Source of the DNA: Streptomyces sp. NBC_01268
Lineage (GTDB): Bacteria > Actinomycetota > Actinomycetes > Streptomycetales > Streptomycetaceae
Reading direction: 5' to 3'
Length of the DNA: 64,000 nucleotides
Assembly (NCBI RefSeq): GCF_036240795.1
Contig: NZ_CP108454.1
Coordinates: 5,516,001-5,580,000, forward strand
The notes beneath the pieces were generated by a model. The model was not told the origin of the DNA. It saw only the letters and a program-made list of their open reading frames with translations, and made no database searches. The position numbers and the translations under genes were made by a program. Of this stretch, positions 14,600 to 24,150 are shown piece by piece (within the stretch, counting starts at the first letter, position 1; the number at the start of each line of letters is the position of its first letter).

Positions 14600-16962
14600 C
14601 ACTGGCAGGCCTCGCAGGACTCGGGGTTCTCAAGGGAGCAGGCGACGGCGTCGGGGTCGGCGACCTGCTGGACGGGGATGGTGGCGGCGGCCTGCGCGGC
14701 GCGGGCGATCCGGGTCGCCGGGCGCGAGCGCAGGTAGTACGTGGTCTTCAGGCCCTGCTTCCAGGCGTACGCGTACATCGACGACAGCTTGCCGATGGTC
14801 GGCGTCTCCAGGAACAGGTTCAGCGACTGCGCCTGGTCCAGGAACGGGGTGCGGGCGGCGGCCATGTCGATCAGGCCGCGCTGCGGGATCTCCCAGGCCG
14901 TGCGGTACAGCTCGCGCACTTCGGCCGGCACCCAGGTGAAGCCGGCCACCGAGCCGTTGGCGTCGCGCAGCGCCTCACGGGTCTGCGCGTCCCACACGCC
15001 GAGGCGCTTCAGCTCGTCCACGAGGTACGAGTTGACCTGGAGGAACTCGCCGGACAGCGTCTCGCGCTTGAACAGGTTGGAGACCTGCGGCTCGATGCAC
15101 TCGTAGACGCCGGCGATCGAGGCGATGGTCGCGGTCGGCGCGATGGCGAGGAGGAGGCTGTTGCGCATGCCGACGGCGGCGATCCGCTCGCGCAGCGCGG
15201 CCCAGCGCTCCGGCCAGTTCAGCTCGACGTCGAAGTGGTCCGGGTGCAGCACACCGCGGGCCGTGCGGGTCTTGTCCCAGGCGGGCAGCGGGCCGTTGCG
15301 CTCGGCGAGGTCGGCGGAGGCCTCGTACGCGGCCAGCATGATCCGCTCGGCGATCCGGGTGGACAGCGCGCGGGCCTCGGCCGAGTCGAAGGGCAGCTTC
15401 AGCTTGAAGAAGACGTCCTGGAGGCCCATCGCGCCCAGGCCCACCGGACGCCAGCGGGCGTTGGAGCGGCCGGCCTGCTCGGTCGGGTAGAAGTTGATGT
15501 CGACGACCCGGTCGAGGAAGGTGACGGCGGTGCGCACGGTCTCGTCGAGCCGCGCCCAGTCGATCTGCCCGCCGTCGGCTCCTTCCCGGACGAAGGCGCC
15601 GAGGTTGACCGAGCCGAGGTTGCAGACGGCCGTCTCGCCGTCGTCGGTGACCTCGATGATCTCGGTGCAGAGGTTCGAGGAGTGGACGACGGAGCCCGGC
15701 TCGGCGGTCTGGTTGGCGGTCCGGTTGGAGGCGTCCTTGAAGGTCATCCAGCCGTTGCCGGTCTGCGCGAGGGTGCGCATCATCCGGCCGTACAGGTCAC
15801 GGGCCGGCATGGACTTCTTGGCCAGGCCCGCCGCCTCCGCCTTGTGGTACGCGGCGTCGAACTCCTCGCCGTACAGGTCGACCAGCTCGGGCACGTCGGC
15901 CGGCGAGAAGAGCGACCACTCGGCGTCCGCGTTGACCCGGCGCATGAACTCGTCCGGGATCCAGTGCGCCAGGTTCAGGTTGTGCGTACGGCGGGCGTCC
16001 TCGCCGGTGTTGTCGCGGAGCTCCAGGAACTCCTCGATGTCCGCGTGCCAGGTCTCCAGGTAGACCGCGGCGGCGCCCTTGCGGCGGCCGCCCTGGTTCA
16101 CCGCGGCGACGGAGGCGTCCAGCGTCTTCAGGAACGGCACGATGCCGTTGGAGTGCCCGTTGGTGCCGCGGATCAGCGAACCCCGGGCGCGGATGCGGGA
16201 GTACGACAGGCCGATGCCGCCCGCGTGCTTCGACAGGCGCGCGACCTGGTGGTAGCGGTCGTAGATGGAGTCCAGCTCGTCCTGCGGGGAGTCCAGCAGG
16301 TAGCAGGAGGACATCTGCGGGTGGCGGGTGCCGGAGTTGAAGAGCGTGGGGGAGGAGGGCAGGTAGTCGAGCCGGCTCATCAGCCCGTACAGCGCCGCCA
16401 CCTCGTCCACGGCGCGCACCGACTCGTCCTCGGCCAGACCGCACGCGACGCGCAGCATGAAGTGCTGCGGGGTCTCGATGACCTGGCGGGTGATCGGGTG
16501 CCGCAGCAGGTAGCGGGAGTAGAGGGTGCGCAGGCCGAAGTAGCCGAAGCGGTCGTCACCGGCCGCGTCGATCAGCGCGTCGAGGCGCGCGGTGTGCGTG
16601 GCGACGAACGCGGCCGTGCGGTCGGCGATCAGGCCCTCGCGGTGGCCGACGGCGACGGAGGCCGAGAAGGAGAGCGCGCCCTGGCCCGCCGCCTCGTCGG
16701 TGATGGTGAGGGTGAGCAGCCGGGCGGCGAGCCGGGAGTACGCCGGGTCCTCGGCGATGAGTCCGGCGGCGGCCTCGGTGGCCAGCTCGCGCAGCTCCGC
16801 CTCGTCCGAACCGGCGCTGCGGCCGCGCAGGGCGGCGGCGGCGACCTTGCCGGGGTCGGTGTCCGGGAGGTCGGCGGTGAGATCGGTCAGGACCCGCAGC
16901 AGCACGGTGCCGGGGCCGTCGGTCTCGATCGCTGCGGCCGGATCGGCGGGCGCGATGGTCAC
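14599..16962 (-). CDS. nrdA: ribonucleotide reductase large subunit (class Ia)
   Basis: This is the 787-residue catalytic R1 subunit, which reduces ribonucleoside diphosphates. It carries the QMSSCYLL and NLCTEI segments with active-site cysteines, the ALNLGSVNL-type block (VCNLGSVNLGAFV), and a C-terminal CEACQ with the CxxC pair that shuttles reducing equivalents. GTG 16962 is chosen because the family N-terminus begins here; a longer open frame upstream runs into the riboswitch. An adenosylcobalamin riboswitch lies in the leader, so expression should fall when B12 (needed by the alternative class II enzyme) is available. Confidence 0.95.
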   Translation of the reverse strand: MTIAPADPAAAIETDGPGTVLLRVLTDLTADLPDTDPGKVAAAALRGRSAGSDEAELRELATEAAAGLIAEDPAYSRLAARLLTLTITDEAAGQGALSFSASVAVGHREGLIADRTAAFVATHTARLDALIDAAGDDRFGYFGLRTLYSRYLLRHPITRQVIETPQHFMLRVACGLAEDESVRAVDEVAALYGLMSRLDYLPSSPTLFNSGTRHPQMSSCYLLDSPQDELDSIYDRYHQVARLSKHAGGIGLSYSRIRARGSLIRGTNGHSNGIVPFLKTLDASVAAVNQGGRRKGAAAVYLETWHADIEEFLELRDNTGEDARRTHNLNLAHWIPDEFMRRVNADAEWSLFSPADVPELVDLYGEEFDAAYHKAEAAGLAKKSMPARDLYGRMMRTLAQTGNGWMTFKDASNRTANQTAEPGSVVHSSNLCTEIIEVTDDGETAVCNLGSVNLGAFVREGADGGQIDWARLDETVRTAVTFLDRVVDINFYPTEQAGRSNARWRPVGLGAMGLQDVFFKLKLPFDSAEARALSTRIAERIMLAAYEASADLAERNGPLPAWDKTRTARGVLHPDHFDVELNWPERWAALRERIAAVGMRNSLLLAIAPTATIASIAGVYECIEPQVSNLFKRETLSGEFLQVNSYLVDELKRLGVWDAQTREALRDANGSVAGFTWVPAEVRELYRTAWEIPQRGLIDMAAARTPFLDQAQSLNLFLETPTIGKLSSMYAYAWKQGLKTTYYLRSRPATRIARAAQAAATIPVQQVADPDAVACSLENPESCEACQ

Positions 16963-17100
16963 GTGGGGGCTCTCCCTCGCTCGGCTCGGAGCCAGGACGG
17001 GAGGCGGGAACGGGCGGCCGTACGCACGGCGGCGCCGCGTCCACCGGCCCACTCCGCGAGGCCCGGACGTCTGTGGCACCCGGAACGGACGGACCGGGCG

Positions 17101-17204
17101 CGCTGTCGGCAGGTCTTCGGACTCACCCTGGGCGCGAAAGCGCGCAAAACACACCGTTGCGGGACAGTTCCGGATTTCCACCGGATTCCCCTGCGGCGAC
17201 AGCG
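17101..17204 (-). promoter_or_regulatory. adenosylcobalamin riboswitch in the nrdAB leader
   Basis: Reading the minus strand, the hallmark GGGGAATCCGGTG segment, the AATCCGG-ACTGTCCCGCAACGG core and a terminal GTCCGAAGACCTGCC are all present in the right order. The ends pair as an 8-base P1 stem (CGCTGTCG at 17101-17108 with CGACAGCG at 17197-17204). It precedes nrdA by about 140 bases. B12 control of nrdAB is documented in S. coelicolor, and the arrangement here is the same. Confidence 0.93.
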
Positions 17205-17215
17205 AGGACGAGCAT

Positions 17216-17253
17216 ACATGTGGGGGGCGCCGCTCGCGGCACCCCCCACATGT
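17216..17253. terminator. strong hairpin between GNAT gene and nrdA leader
   Basis: Perfect 12-base arms ACATGTGGGGGG (17216-17227) and CCCCCCACATGT (17242-17253) enclose a second small stem (GCCGC-TC-GCGGC). It follows the acetyltransferase stop by about 20 bases on the minus strand and insulates the nrdAB leader. Confidence 0.85.
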
Positions 17254-17273
17254 TGTGTCGGTCGGAGTGGAGC

Positions 17274-17789
17274 TCAGAGCTCCAGAACGTAGGTGAAGAG
17301 CGTGAAGTCCAGCCCCTGGACGGGATTCCAGTCCCGCTCGGGGGAGCGTACGAAGCCCAGTCGCTCATAGACACGGTGGGCGGTGGTCATCGTCCGCTGG
17401 GTGGAGAGCACGATCCGCGCGCACCCCTCGACGGCCCGCGCCCGGTCCACACAGGCCCGCACGAGGGCCTCCCCGACGCCCCGGCCGCGCGCCGCGTGCG
17501 CGACCGCCAGCATGCGGAACTCGGCCTCGCCCTCCCGGGCGATGTCGGCCCACTCGGCGCCGCCGGCGGTGAAGGTCACCCCGCCGAGGACCGTGCCGGC
17601 CGCGTCCGTGGTGTCGACGGCCACGAGCACCTCGGCCTCGGCGTCGCGCCTGGCAACGTCCCGCAGCAGGTGCAGGTACGCGTCGTCCTCGCCGAAGCTG
17701 AGGAACCCGTCGTCGAGATAGGCCCGCGCGGTGATCTCGCCGAGGGCCGCGTACTCCTCGGGCCGTACCGCCCTGATCGTGAAGTCCAT
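17274..17789 (-). CDS. GNAT-family N-acetyltransferase
   Basis: This 171-residue single GNAT domain has the acetyl-CoA-binding loop in HAARGRGVGEALV (RGRGVG) preceded by the FRMLAVA beta strand, and ends with the typical VYERLGFVR segment. The substrate is unknown. It is the last gene before nrdAB on the same strand but is separated from it by a strong terminator. Confidence 0.88.
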   Translation of the reverse strand: MDFTIRAVRPEEYAALGEITARAYLDDGFLSFGEDDAYLHLLRDVARRDAEAEVLVAVDTTDAAGTVLGGVTFTAGGAEWADIAREGEAEFRMLAVAHAARGRGVGEALVRACVDRARAVEGCARIVLSTQRTMTTAHRVYERLGFVRSPERDWNPVQGLDFTLFTYVLEL

Positions 17790-17815
17790 GCACGGCAGTC
17801 TGCCCCCCGGCGCGG

Positions 17816-17850
17816 CTCCGCCCGCCCCGGATGACCGGAGGCGGGCGGAG
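17816..17850. terminator. hairpin downstream of the SSS transporter gene
   Basis: An 11-base perfect inverted repeat CTCCGCCCGCC / GGCGGGCGGAG (17816-17826 and 17840-17850) lies just after the transporter stop on the minus strand, before the GNAT gene. Confidence 0.65.
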
Positions 17851-17876
17851 ACGGTGGAGCCGACGGCCCGCGGGGC

Positions 17877-19502
17877 TCAGTGCCCGGCGGTCCCGACCTT
17901 CGGCAGCTCGGTGGCGACACCCGCGTCGCCGGCGTCCGCCGTGTAGTCCTCGGGCGAGGTCTCGTCGACGCCGTCGGGCGCCTTGAGCGCCTTCAGGACG
18001 AAGGTGAGGACCACGGTGACGACCAGGTTGAGCACGAAGGCGGTGAGGCCGATGTAGCCGATCTCGCCGATGCCGGGGATCTCGGCCGAGGAGCCGCCGA
18101 AGTGCTTCTGGGTGGGGCTGGCCACGCCGTACGCGGCGGCGGTGCCGTAGACCATGCCGACGGCCCAGCCGGCGAGCAGCGCCCAGCGGTGGAACCAGCG
18201 GGTGAACAGGCCGCCGACGAGGGCGGGGAAGGTCTGCAGGATCCAGATGCCGCCGAGCAGCTGGAAGTTGATGGCGACGGTCTTGTCCATGGTGAGGACG
18301 AAGACCAGCGCGCCGACCTTCACCAGCAGCGAGACCAGCTTGGAGACCTTGGTCTCCTGCTCGGGCGTCGCGTTCGGCTTGAGGAAGTCCTTGTAGATGT
18401 TCCTCGTGAACAGGTTGGCCGCCGCGATCGACATGATCGCGGCCGGGACCAGGGCGCCGATGCCGATGGCGGCGAAGGCCACGCCCGCGAACCACGAGGG
18501 GAACATGTCCTCGAAGAGCTGCGGGATGGCGAGCTGCCCGTTGGTGACCTTCACGCCGGCGGCGATCGCCATGAAGCCGAGCAGCGCGAGCAGGCCCAGC
18601 ATCAGCGAGTACAGCGGCAGGATCGTGGTGTTGCGGCGGATCACCTCGCGGCTCCTGGAGGAGAGCGTCGCGGTGATCGAGTGCGGGTACATGAAGAGCG
18701 CCAGCGCCGAGCCGAGGGCCAGCGTCGCGTACGTCCACTGGCCGGCCTCGCCGGGCACGAGCGCGCCCTTGGGCTTGCCGGTGGCCGGGTTGACCGTCTG
18801 GTAGGCCTCGCCCGCCTTGGCGAAGATCTCGTCGAAGCCGCCCAGCTTGATCGGGATGTAGATGATCGCCACCGCGATGACGATGTAGATCAGGGTGTCC
18901 TTGACGAAGGCGATGAGCGCCGGGGCGCGCAGACCGGAGGAGTACGTGTACGCCGCGAGGACGCCGAAGGCGATGAGCAGCGGCAGGTCCTTGACGAACC
19001 AGTTGGTGCCCTCGCCGCCGCCGACGCCCATCACGTCCAGGACGGCCTGGATGCCGACGAGCTGGAGGGCGATGTACGGCATGGTGGCGAGGATGCCGGT
19101 GACGGCGACCGCCAGCGACAGGCCCTTGGAGCCGAAGCGGCCGCGGACGAAGTCGGAGGTGGTGACGTAACCGTGCTTGTGGGACACCGACCACAGGCGG
19201 GGCAGGAAGGTGAAGATCAGCGGGTAGACCAGGATCGTGTACGGCACGGCGAAGAAGCCGGCCGCGCCCGCCGCGTAGATGGCCGCCGGGACGGCGACGA
19301 AGGTGTACGCGGTGTAGAGGTCGCCGCCGAGCAGGAACCAGGTGACCCAGGTGCCGAACGAACGGCCGCCCAGGCCCCATTCGTCGAGGCTGTTCTCGTT
19401 CTCGGCCTTGCGCCACTTGGCGGCCAGGAAGCCCATGACCGTGACGGCCAGGAAGAAGAAGACGAAGACGCCGAGCGCGACGCCGTTCACGCCGTCCTTC
19501 AT
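17877..19502 (-). CDS. sodium:solute symporter (MctP-like monocarboxylate/acetate family)
   Basis: This 541-residue protein has about 13 hydrophobic segments and belongs to the SSS family. The WGLGGRSFGTWVTWFLLGGDLYTAYTF N-terminal region and the LVPAAIMSIAAANLFTRN segment carry the conserved sodium-site serines and glycines. The closest functional type is the monocarboxylate permease MctP and acetate permease ActP. It is encoded with a small DUF3311 protein whose stop overlaps its ATG (ATGA), a pairing that recurs for actinobacterial transporters of this type. The exact substrate cannot be read from the sequence. Confidence 0.88.
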   Translation of the reverse strand: MKDGVNGVALGVFVFFFLAVTVMGFLAAKWRKAENENSLDEWGLGGRSFGTWVTWFLLGGDLYTAYTFVAVPAAIYAAGAAGFFAVPYTILVYPLIFTFLPRLWSVSHKHGYVTTSDFVRGRFGSKGLSLAVAVTGILATMPYIALQLVGIQAVLDVMGVGGGEGTNWFVKDLPLLIAFGVLAAYTYSSGLRAPALIAFVKDTLIYIVIAVAIIYIPIKLGGFDEIFAKAGEAYQTVNPATGKPKGALVPGEAGQWTYATLALGSALALFMYPHSITATLSSRSREVIRRNTTILPLYSLMLGLLALLGFMAIAAGVKVTNGQLAIPQLFEDMFPSWFAGVAFAAIGIGALVPAAIMSIAAANLFTRNIYKDFLKPNATPEQETKVSKLVSLLVKVGALVFVLTMDKTVAINFQLLGGIWILQTFPALVGGLFTRWFHRWALLAGWAVGMVYGTAAAYGVASPTQKHFGGSSAEIPGIGEIGYIGLTAFVLNLVVTVVLTFVLKALKAPDGVDETSPEDYTADAGDAGVATELPKVGTAGH

Positions 19503-19753
19503 CGCGCGTCACCTCCCTTGCGGGCGCGCTGGTCGCGCTTCCAGAGCTGGTACGCGAGCATCGTCAGTCCGGTGGAGACGACCACCCAGAGCATCTGGTA
19601 CCAGTAGAAGAACGGGATGCCGATGAAGGTGGGGTCCACCTTCGCGTACGAGCTCACCCAGAGCATCGCCACGAACGGCGCGAGCAGGCAGAGCGCGATC
19701 ACCACCCTCGATGGCGTGATGACCGGTTGTTTCCCTTGTGTCGCTTCTGACAT
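19499..19753 (-). CDS. DUF3311 small membrane protein, partner of SSS transporter
   Basis: This 84-residue protein has two hydrophobic helices (VVIALCLLAPFVAMLWV and FYWYQMLWVVVSTGLTMLAY) and a basic C-terminus, matching DUF3311. Its stop overlaps the transporter ATG, and the pair is co-transcribed. It is presumed to be an accessory subunit of the symporter, analogous to YjcH with ActP. Confidence 0.85.
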   Translation of the reverse strand: MSEATQGKQPVITPSRVVIALCLLAPFVAMLWVSSYAKVDPTFIGIPFFYWYQMLWVVVSTGLTMLAYQLWKRDQRARKGGDAR

Positions 19754-19829
19754 GGTGAAACCGTCCCCTCACTGATCACCTCGTAAGACGGGGAAATCTA
19801 GGGGACGGTCTCGCTGTTAGGAACCCCTG

Positions 19830-19842
19830 TCCGTATAACGGA
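19830..19842. promoter_or_regulatory. palindrome upstream of the DUF3311/SSS operon
   Basis: TCCGT-ATA-ACGGA lies between the end of dasR and the start of the DUF3311 gene, about 80 bases before that start. A related palindrome, GGTCCG-ATAA-CGGACC, lies on the other side of dasR at 20730-20745. They may be operators for one unidentified regulator. Confidence 0.4.
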
Positions 19843-19856
19843 TCGGCCGTGCCGGG

Positions 19857-20720
<864 letters not shown>

Positions 20721-20729
20721 TCAGGTGTC

Positions 20730-20745
20730 GGTCCGATAACGGACC
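20730..20745. promoter_or_regulatory. palindrome between dasR and dasA
   Basis: GGTCCG-ATAA-CGGACC, 6-base perfect arms, lies about 110 bases before the dasR start. It resembles the palindrome at 19830-19842 on the other side of dasR and differs from the dre consensus. Confidence 0.4.
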
Positions 20746-20778
20746 CGACTGCCCTTCTTATACACCCTTGACACCCCT

Positions 20779-20794
20779 AAAGGTCTAGGCCAAG
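20779..20794. promoter_or_regulatory. weak dre-like site
   Basis: AAAGGTCTAGGCCAAG keeps the GGTCTAG-CCA core of the DasR operator (consensus ACTGGTCTAGACCAGT) with several outer mismatches. It lies 24 bases from the better dre site at 20803. Confidence 0.45.
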
Positions 20795-20802
20795 CTCCGG
20801 GT

Positions 20803-20818
20803 ACTGGTCTACACCATT
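20803..20818. promoter_or_regulatory. DasR operator (dre) upstream of dasA
   Basis: ACTGGTCTACACCATT matches 13 of 16 positions of the DasR consensus ACTGGTCTAGACCAGT. A further half-site AGACCAGG follows at 20821. It lies about 100 bases before dasA, where DasR binding is documented in S. coelicolor. Confidence 0.8.
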
Positions 20819-20913
20819 AAAGACCAGGTCCCAGCCCCACGAGCATTACTCGACGTATGTCTGTATGTCTTCGCGCGGTGGGCAGGGGTTGCAGCATCCC
20901 TGAGGAGGGTGGC

Positions 20914-22197
20914 GTGAAGCGCAAGCTCATCGCGGCGATCGGCGTCGCGGGCATGATGGTCAGCATTGCCGCGTGTGGTGGCTCGGACGACAAGGGCGGG
21001 GCGAAGGCCGGCGGCGACGCCAAGGAGCTCACCGTCTGGCTGACGGTCGACGCCCAGAACAACTGGCCCGAGCTGGTCAAGGCCGCCGACGACGCGGTGA
21101 CCAAGAAGCACCCGGGCATCAAGATCAAGCACGAGTACTACGGCTGGCCGGACAAGAACACCAAGCTGGACGCGGTGCTCGCCACGGACAAGGCCCCGGA
21201 CGTTGTCGAGATGGGCAACTCCGAGATGATCAGCTACATGGCCAAGGGCGCCTTCGCCGAGGTCGACCCGTCGAAGTTCGAGAACTCCGACAAGTGGCTG
21301 GACGCCCTCAAGGACTCGGTCACCTACAACGGCAAGACCTACGGTGTCCCCTACTACGCCGGTGGCCGCGTGGGCACCTGGCGCAAGGACATCGCCGCCG
21401 AGGCGGGCGTCAAGGCCGCCCCGAAGACCTGGGCCGAGCTGACCGCGGCGCTCGACGCCATCCAGAAGAAGAAGGGCGACAAGTTCAGCGCCTGGTACCA
21501 GCCGTCGCCGGACTGGTACGCCGCGATGTCCTTCGTCTACGAGGCCGGCGGCTCCATCGCCAAGCAGGACGGCGAGACCTGGAAGTCGAACCTCTCCTCG
21601 GCCGAGTCCGTCAAGGGCCTCACCGAGTACAAGAACATCGTCGACAAGTACATGCACGGCGACAAGACGAAGGACGAGTCCGACCGTCCCGTCGTCTTCG
21701 GCCAGGGCAAGTCCGCGACGATCTTCGCCGCCGGCTGGGAGGGCGCCACCGCCGCCGACCCGAAGTCCGACAAGGTCGGCGGGCTGAAGGACAAGCTGGA
21801 GAACTTCGTCATGCCGGGCCCGTCCGGCAAGAACCTCCCGGTCTTCCTCGGCGGCTCGGACCTGGCCATCCCGGTCAAGTCCAAGGCCCAGGGCGTGGCC
21901 GGCGAGTGGATCGCCGCCTTCACCGGCGCCGAGGGCCAGAAGGGCCTCATCGCCAAGGGCAACCTGCCCAACAACAAGGCGGACCTCGCCCCGCTGAAGA
22001 ACGACCCGGCCACCGCCGTCCCGGCGACCGCCGCCGAGTCCAGCTGGTTCGTGCCGACCGCTCCCGGCTGGGGCCAGGTCGAGAAGGCGCAGACCCTCAA
22101 GACGATGCTCATCGAGATCGCCAACGGCAAGAAGTCGGTCGAGCAGGCGGCCAAGGACGCCGACGCCGCGATCGACAAGGTCATCAACACCAAGTGA
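20914..22197 (+). CDS. dasA: chitobiose ABC transporter, substrate-binding lipoprotein
   Basis: This 427-residue extracytoplasmic binding protein of the CUT1 sugar family has a lipoprotein signal: a basic start KRKLIAAIG, a hydrophobic stretch and a SIAAC lipobox, with Cys becoming the lipidated N-terminus. DasA captures chitobiose, (GlcNAc)2. GTG 20914 is supported by a GAGGAGGG ribosome-binding site; the frame extends upstream without a better signal. dre sites precede it. The permease genes follow after a long hairpin. Confidence 0.95.
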   Translation: MKRKLIAAIGVAGMMVSIAACGGSDDKGGAKAGGDAKELTVWLTVDAQNNWPELVKAADDAVTKKHPGIKIKHEYYGWPDKNTKLDAVLATDKAPDVVEMGNSEMISYMAKGAFAEVDPSKFENSDKWLDALKDSVTYNGKTYGVPYYAGGRVGTWRKDIAAEAGVKAAPKTWAELTAALDAIQKKKGDKFSAWYQPSPDWYAAMSFVYEAGGSIAKQDGETWKSNLSSAESVKGLTEYKNIVDKYMHGDKTKDESDRPVVFGQGKSATIFAAGWEGATAADPKSDKVGGLKDKLENFVMPGPSGKNLPVFLGGSDLAIPVKSKAQGVAGEWIAAFTGAEGQKGLIAKGNLPNNKADLAPLKNDPATAVPATAAESSWFVPTAPGWGQVEKAQTLKTMLIEIANGKKSVEQAAKDADAAIDKVINTK

Positions 22198-22203
22198 CCT
22201 ATG

Positions 22204-22236
22204 GGCAGGGCCCCGCCACCACGGCGGGGCCCTGCC
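22204..22236 (+). terminator. intercistronic hairpin between dasA and dasB
   Basis: Perfect 14-base arms (22204-22217 and 22223-22236) with a 5-base loop start six bases after the dasA stop. In binding-protein operons such stems attenuate or stabilise the upstream message so that the binding protein is made in excess over the permeases. Confidence 0.75.
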
Positions 22237-22272
22237 GCCCGTACCACGAGAGGGATCGCTGAGGAGCACGGG

Positions 22273-23262
22273 ATGAGTGCCGCAGACACAACCACCGCGA
22301 AGGTGCCGCCGGTGCGGCAATCGCCATCATCCGGCTCCCAAGCCGGTACGCCCGCCCCGCGCGGGAAGTCCAAGAGCGGGGCCGGGATCCCATGGCTGCT
22401 CCTCGCGCCATGTCTGCTCGTGCTCCTCCTGGTGCTCGGCTATCCGCTGATCCGCCTGGTCACCCTCTCGTTCCAGAAGTTCGGGCAGCCGCAGCTGTGG
22501 GGCTTCCAGGAGGCCGAGTCGGCGGGCCTGTCGAACTTCACCAACATCCTCGGCGACCCCGAGTTCTGGACCGTCGTCCTGCGCACCGTGCTCTTCGCGG
22601 CCGGCGCCGTGGTCGTCACGATGGTCCTCGGCATGGCCATCGCCCTGCTCCTGCAGCGCGTCTCCAGCTGGGTCAAGGTGCTCATCAACATCGTCCTCGT
22701 GGCGAGCTGGGGCATGCCGATCATCGTCGCCACCGCCATCTTCAAGTGGCTCTTCGACGCCGACTACGGCGTCCTCAACTGGCTGCTCAGCCGCATCCCC
22801 GGCGTGGACATGATCGGCCACAACTGGTTCGCCAGCGGCCCGCAGGGCCTCGCCGTGATCATGCTCCTGGTGGTCTGGGGCGCCGTGCCCTTCGTCGTCA
22901 TCACCCTGAGCGCCGGCCTCACGCAGGTGCCCAAGGAGCTCGAAGAGGCCGCCCGCCTGGACGGCGCCGGCGCCTGGAAGGTCTTCCGCTACGTCACCCT
23001 GCCGATCATGAAGCCGATCCTCGTCATGCTGACGACGCTGTCGGTGATCTGGGACATGGGTGTCTTCCCGCAGGTCTACGTGATGCGCAACGGCCACCCC
23101 GAGGCCGAGTTCCAGCTGCTCACCACGTACTCGTTCGACAAGGCGTTCGTCGTCAACGACTACGGCACCGGCTCCGCGATCGCGCTCGTCACGGTCCTGC
23201 TGCTGCTGGGCGTCGTGGCGGTCTACATGCGCCAGATGCTCAAGATCGGAGATGTGGAGTGA
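22273..23262 (+). CDS. dasB: chitobiose ABC transporter, permease
   Basis: This 329-residue CUT1-type permease has six predicted membrane helices. The ATPase-coupling EAA loop is seen as EEAARLDGAGAWKVFRYVTLP. ATG 22273 follows GAGGAGCACGGG. Its stop overlaps the dasC start (GTGA). As in other streptomycete CUT1 systems, no ATPase gene is encoded here; the shared MsiK ATPase is the likely energy source. Confidence 0.95.
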   Translation: MSAADTTTAKVPPVRQSPSSGSQAGTPAPRGKSKSGAGIPWLLLAPCLLVLLLVLGYPLIRLVTLSFQKFGQPQLWGFQEAESAGLSNFTNILGDPEFWTVVLRTVLFAAGAVVVTMVLGMAIALLLQRVSSWVKVLINIVLVASWGMPIIVATAIFKWLFDADYGVLNWLLSRIPGVDMIGHNWFASGPQGLAVIMLLVVWGAVPFVVITLSAGLTQVPKELEEAARLDGAGAWKVFRYVTLPIMKPILVMLTTLSVIWDMGVFPQVYVMRNGHPEAEFQLLTTYSFDKAFVVNDYGTGSAIALVTVLLLLGVVAVYMRQMLKIGDVE

Positions 23263-24140
23263 GCGCAGCGAACGCACAGGGCGGCGTGAGCACCGCCAAG
23301 GTCTCCGCGGCCCCGCGCCGCCGGCGCAAGTCGAAGCTGGGCTGGAACCTTCTCGGTCTCCTCGTCTTCGTCACGGCCGGCTTCCCGGTCTACTGGATGC
23401 TCAACACGGCCTTCAAGCCGGCCAAGGACGCGATCGACCCCGATCCGCACTTCTTCCCGTCCACCTTCACCCTTGAGAACTTCAAGCGTGCCCTGGACAT
23501 CGCGGACTTCTGGGGACCGGTCACCCGCAGCCTGCTCGTCTCGTCCGTCGTGGTGGTCATCGGCATCGCGGTCGGCCTGCTCGCCGCCCTCGCCATCTCC
23601 CGCTTCGCCTTCCGCGGCCGCAAGATCGTCATCGTCGGCATCCTCGCGGTCCAGATGGTCCCGCTCGTCGCGATGATCATCCCGGTCTTCCTGATGCTCA
23701 ACGACCTCGGGCAGTACGACAAGCTCACCGGCCTGATCATCACCTACCTGACCTTCATCCTGCCCTTCACGGTGTGGACGCTGCGCGGGTTCATCGTCAA
23801 CATCCCCAAGGAGCTGGAGGAGGCCGCGCAGGTCGACGGCTGCACGCCCACCGGCGCGTTCCTCCGGGTCGTCTTCCCGCTGCTCGCCCCCGGCATGGTC
23901 GCCACCTCGGTCTACGGCTTCATCCAGGCCTGGAACGAGTACCTCTACGCCCTGATGCTGATGAGCCAGCAGAACCAGACGGCCACCGTCTGGCTCTCCA
24001 ACTTCATCACCAAGAACGGCACCGAGTACGCCCCGATGATGGCCGGCTCGACCATGATGGCCGTCCCCATCGTGATCCTCTTCCTCCTCGTCCAGCGCAA
24101 GATGGCCGCTGGCCTGACGGCCGGCGCAGTGAAGGGATGA
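23259..24140 (+). CDS. dasC: chitobiose ABC transporter, permease
   Basis: This 293-residue second permease has six membrane helices and the EAA loop EEAAQVDGCTPTGAFLRVVFPL. The GTG at 23259 overlaps the dasB stop and has GGAGA seven bases upstream; GTG 23286 is an alternative. dasD follows after ten bases on the same strand. Confidence 0.94.
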   Translation: MSAANAQGGVSTAKVSAAPRRRRKSKLGWNLLGLLVFVTAGFPVYWMLNTAFKPAKDAIDPDPHFFPSTFTLENFKRALDIADFWGPVTRSLLVSSVVVVIGIAVGLLAALAISRFAFRGRKIVIVGILAVQMVPLVAMIIPVFLMLNDLGQYDKLTGLIITYLTFILPFTVWTLRGFIVNIPKELEEAAQVDGCTPTGAFLRVVFPLLAPGMVATSVYGFIQAWNEYLYALMLMSQQNQTATVWLSNFITKNGTEYAPMMAGSTMMAVPIVILFLLVQRKMAAGLTAGAVKG

Positions 24141-24150
24141 CGTCCGCACC

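Noticed and set aside
16963..17182. Extension of nrdA into the leader
   Set aside because: The upstream frame overlaps the cobalamin riboswitch, and the family N-terminus begins at 16962.
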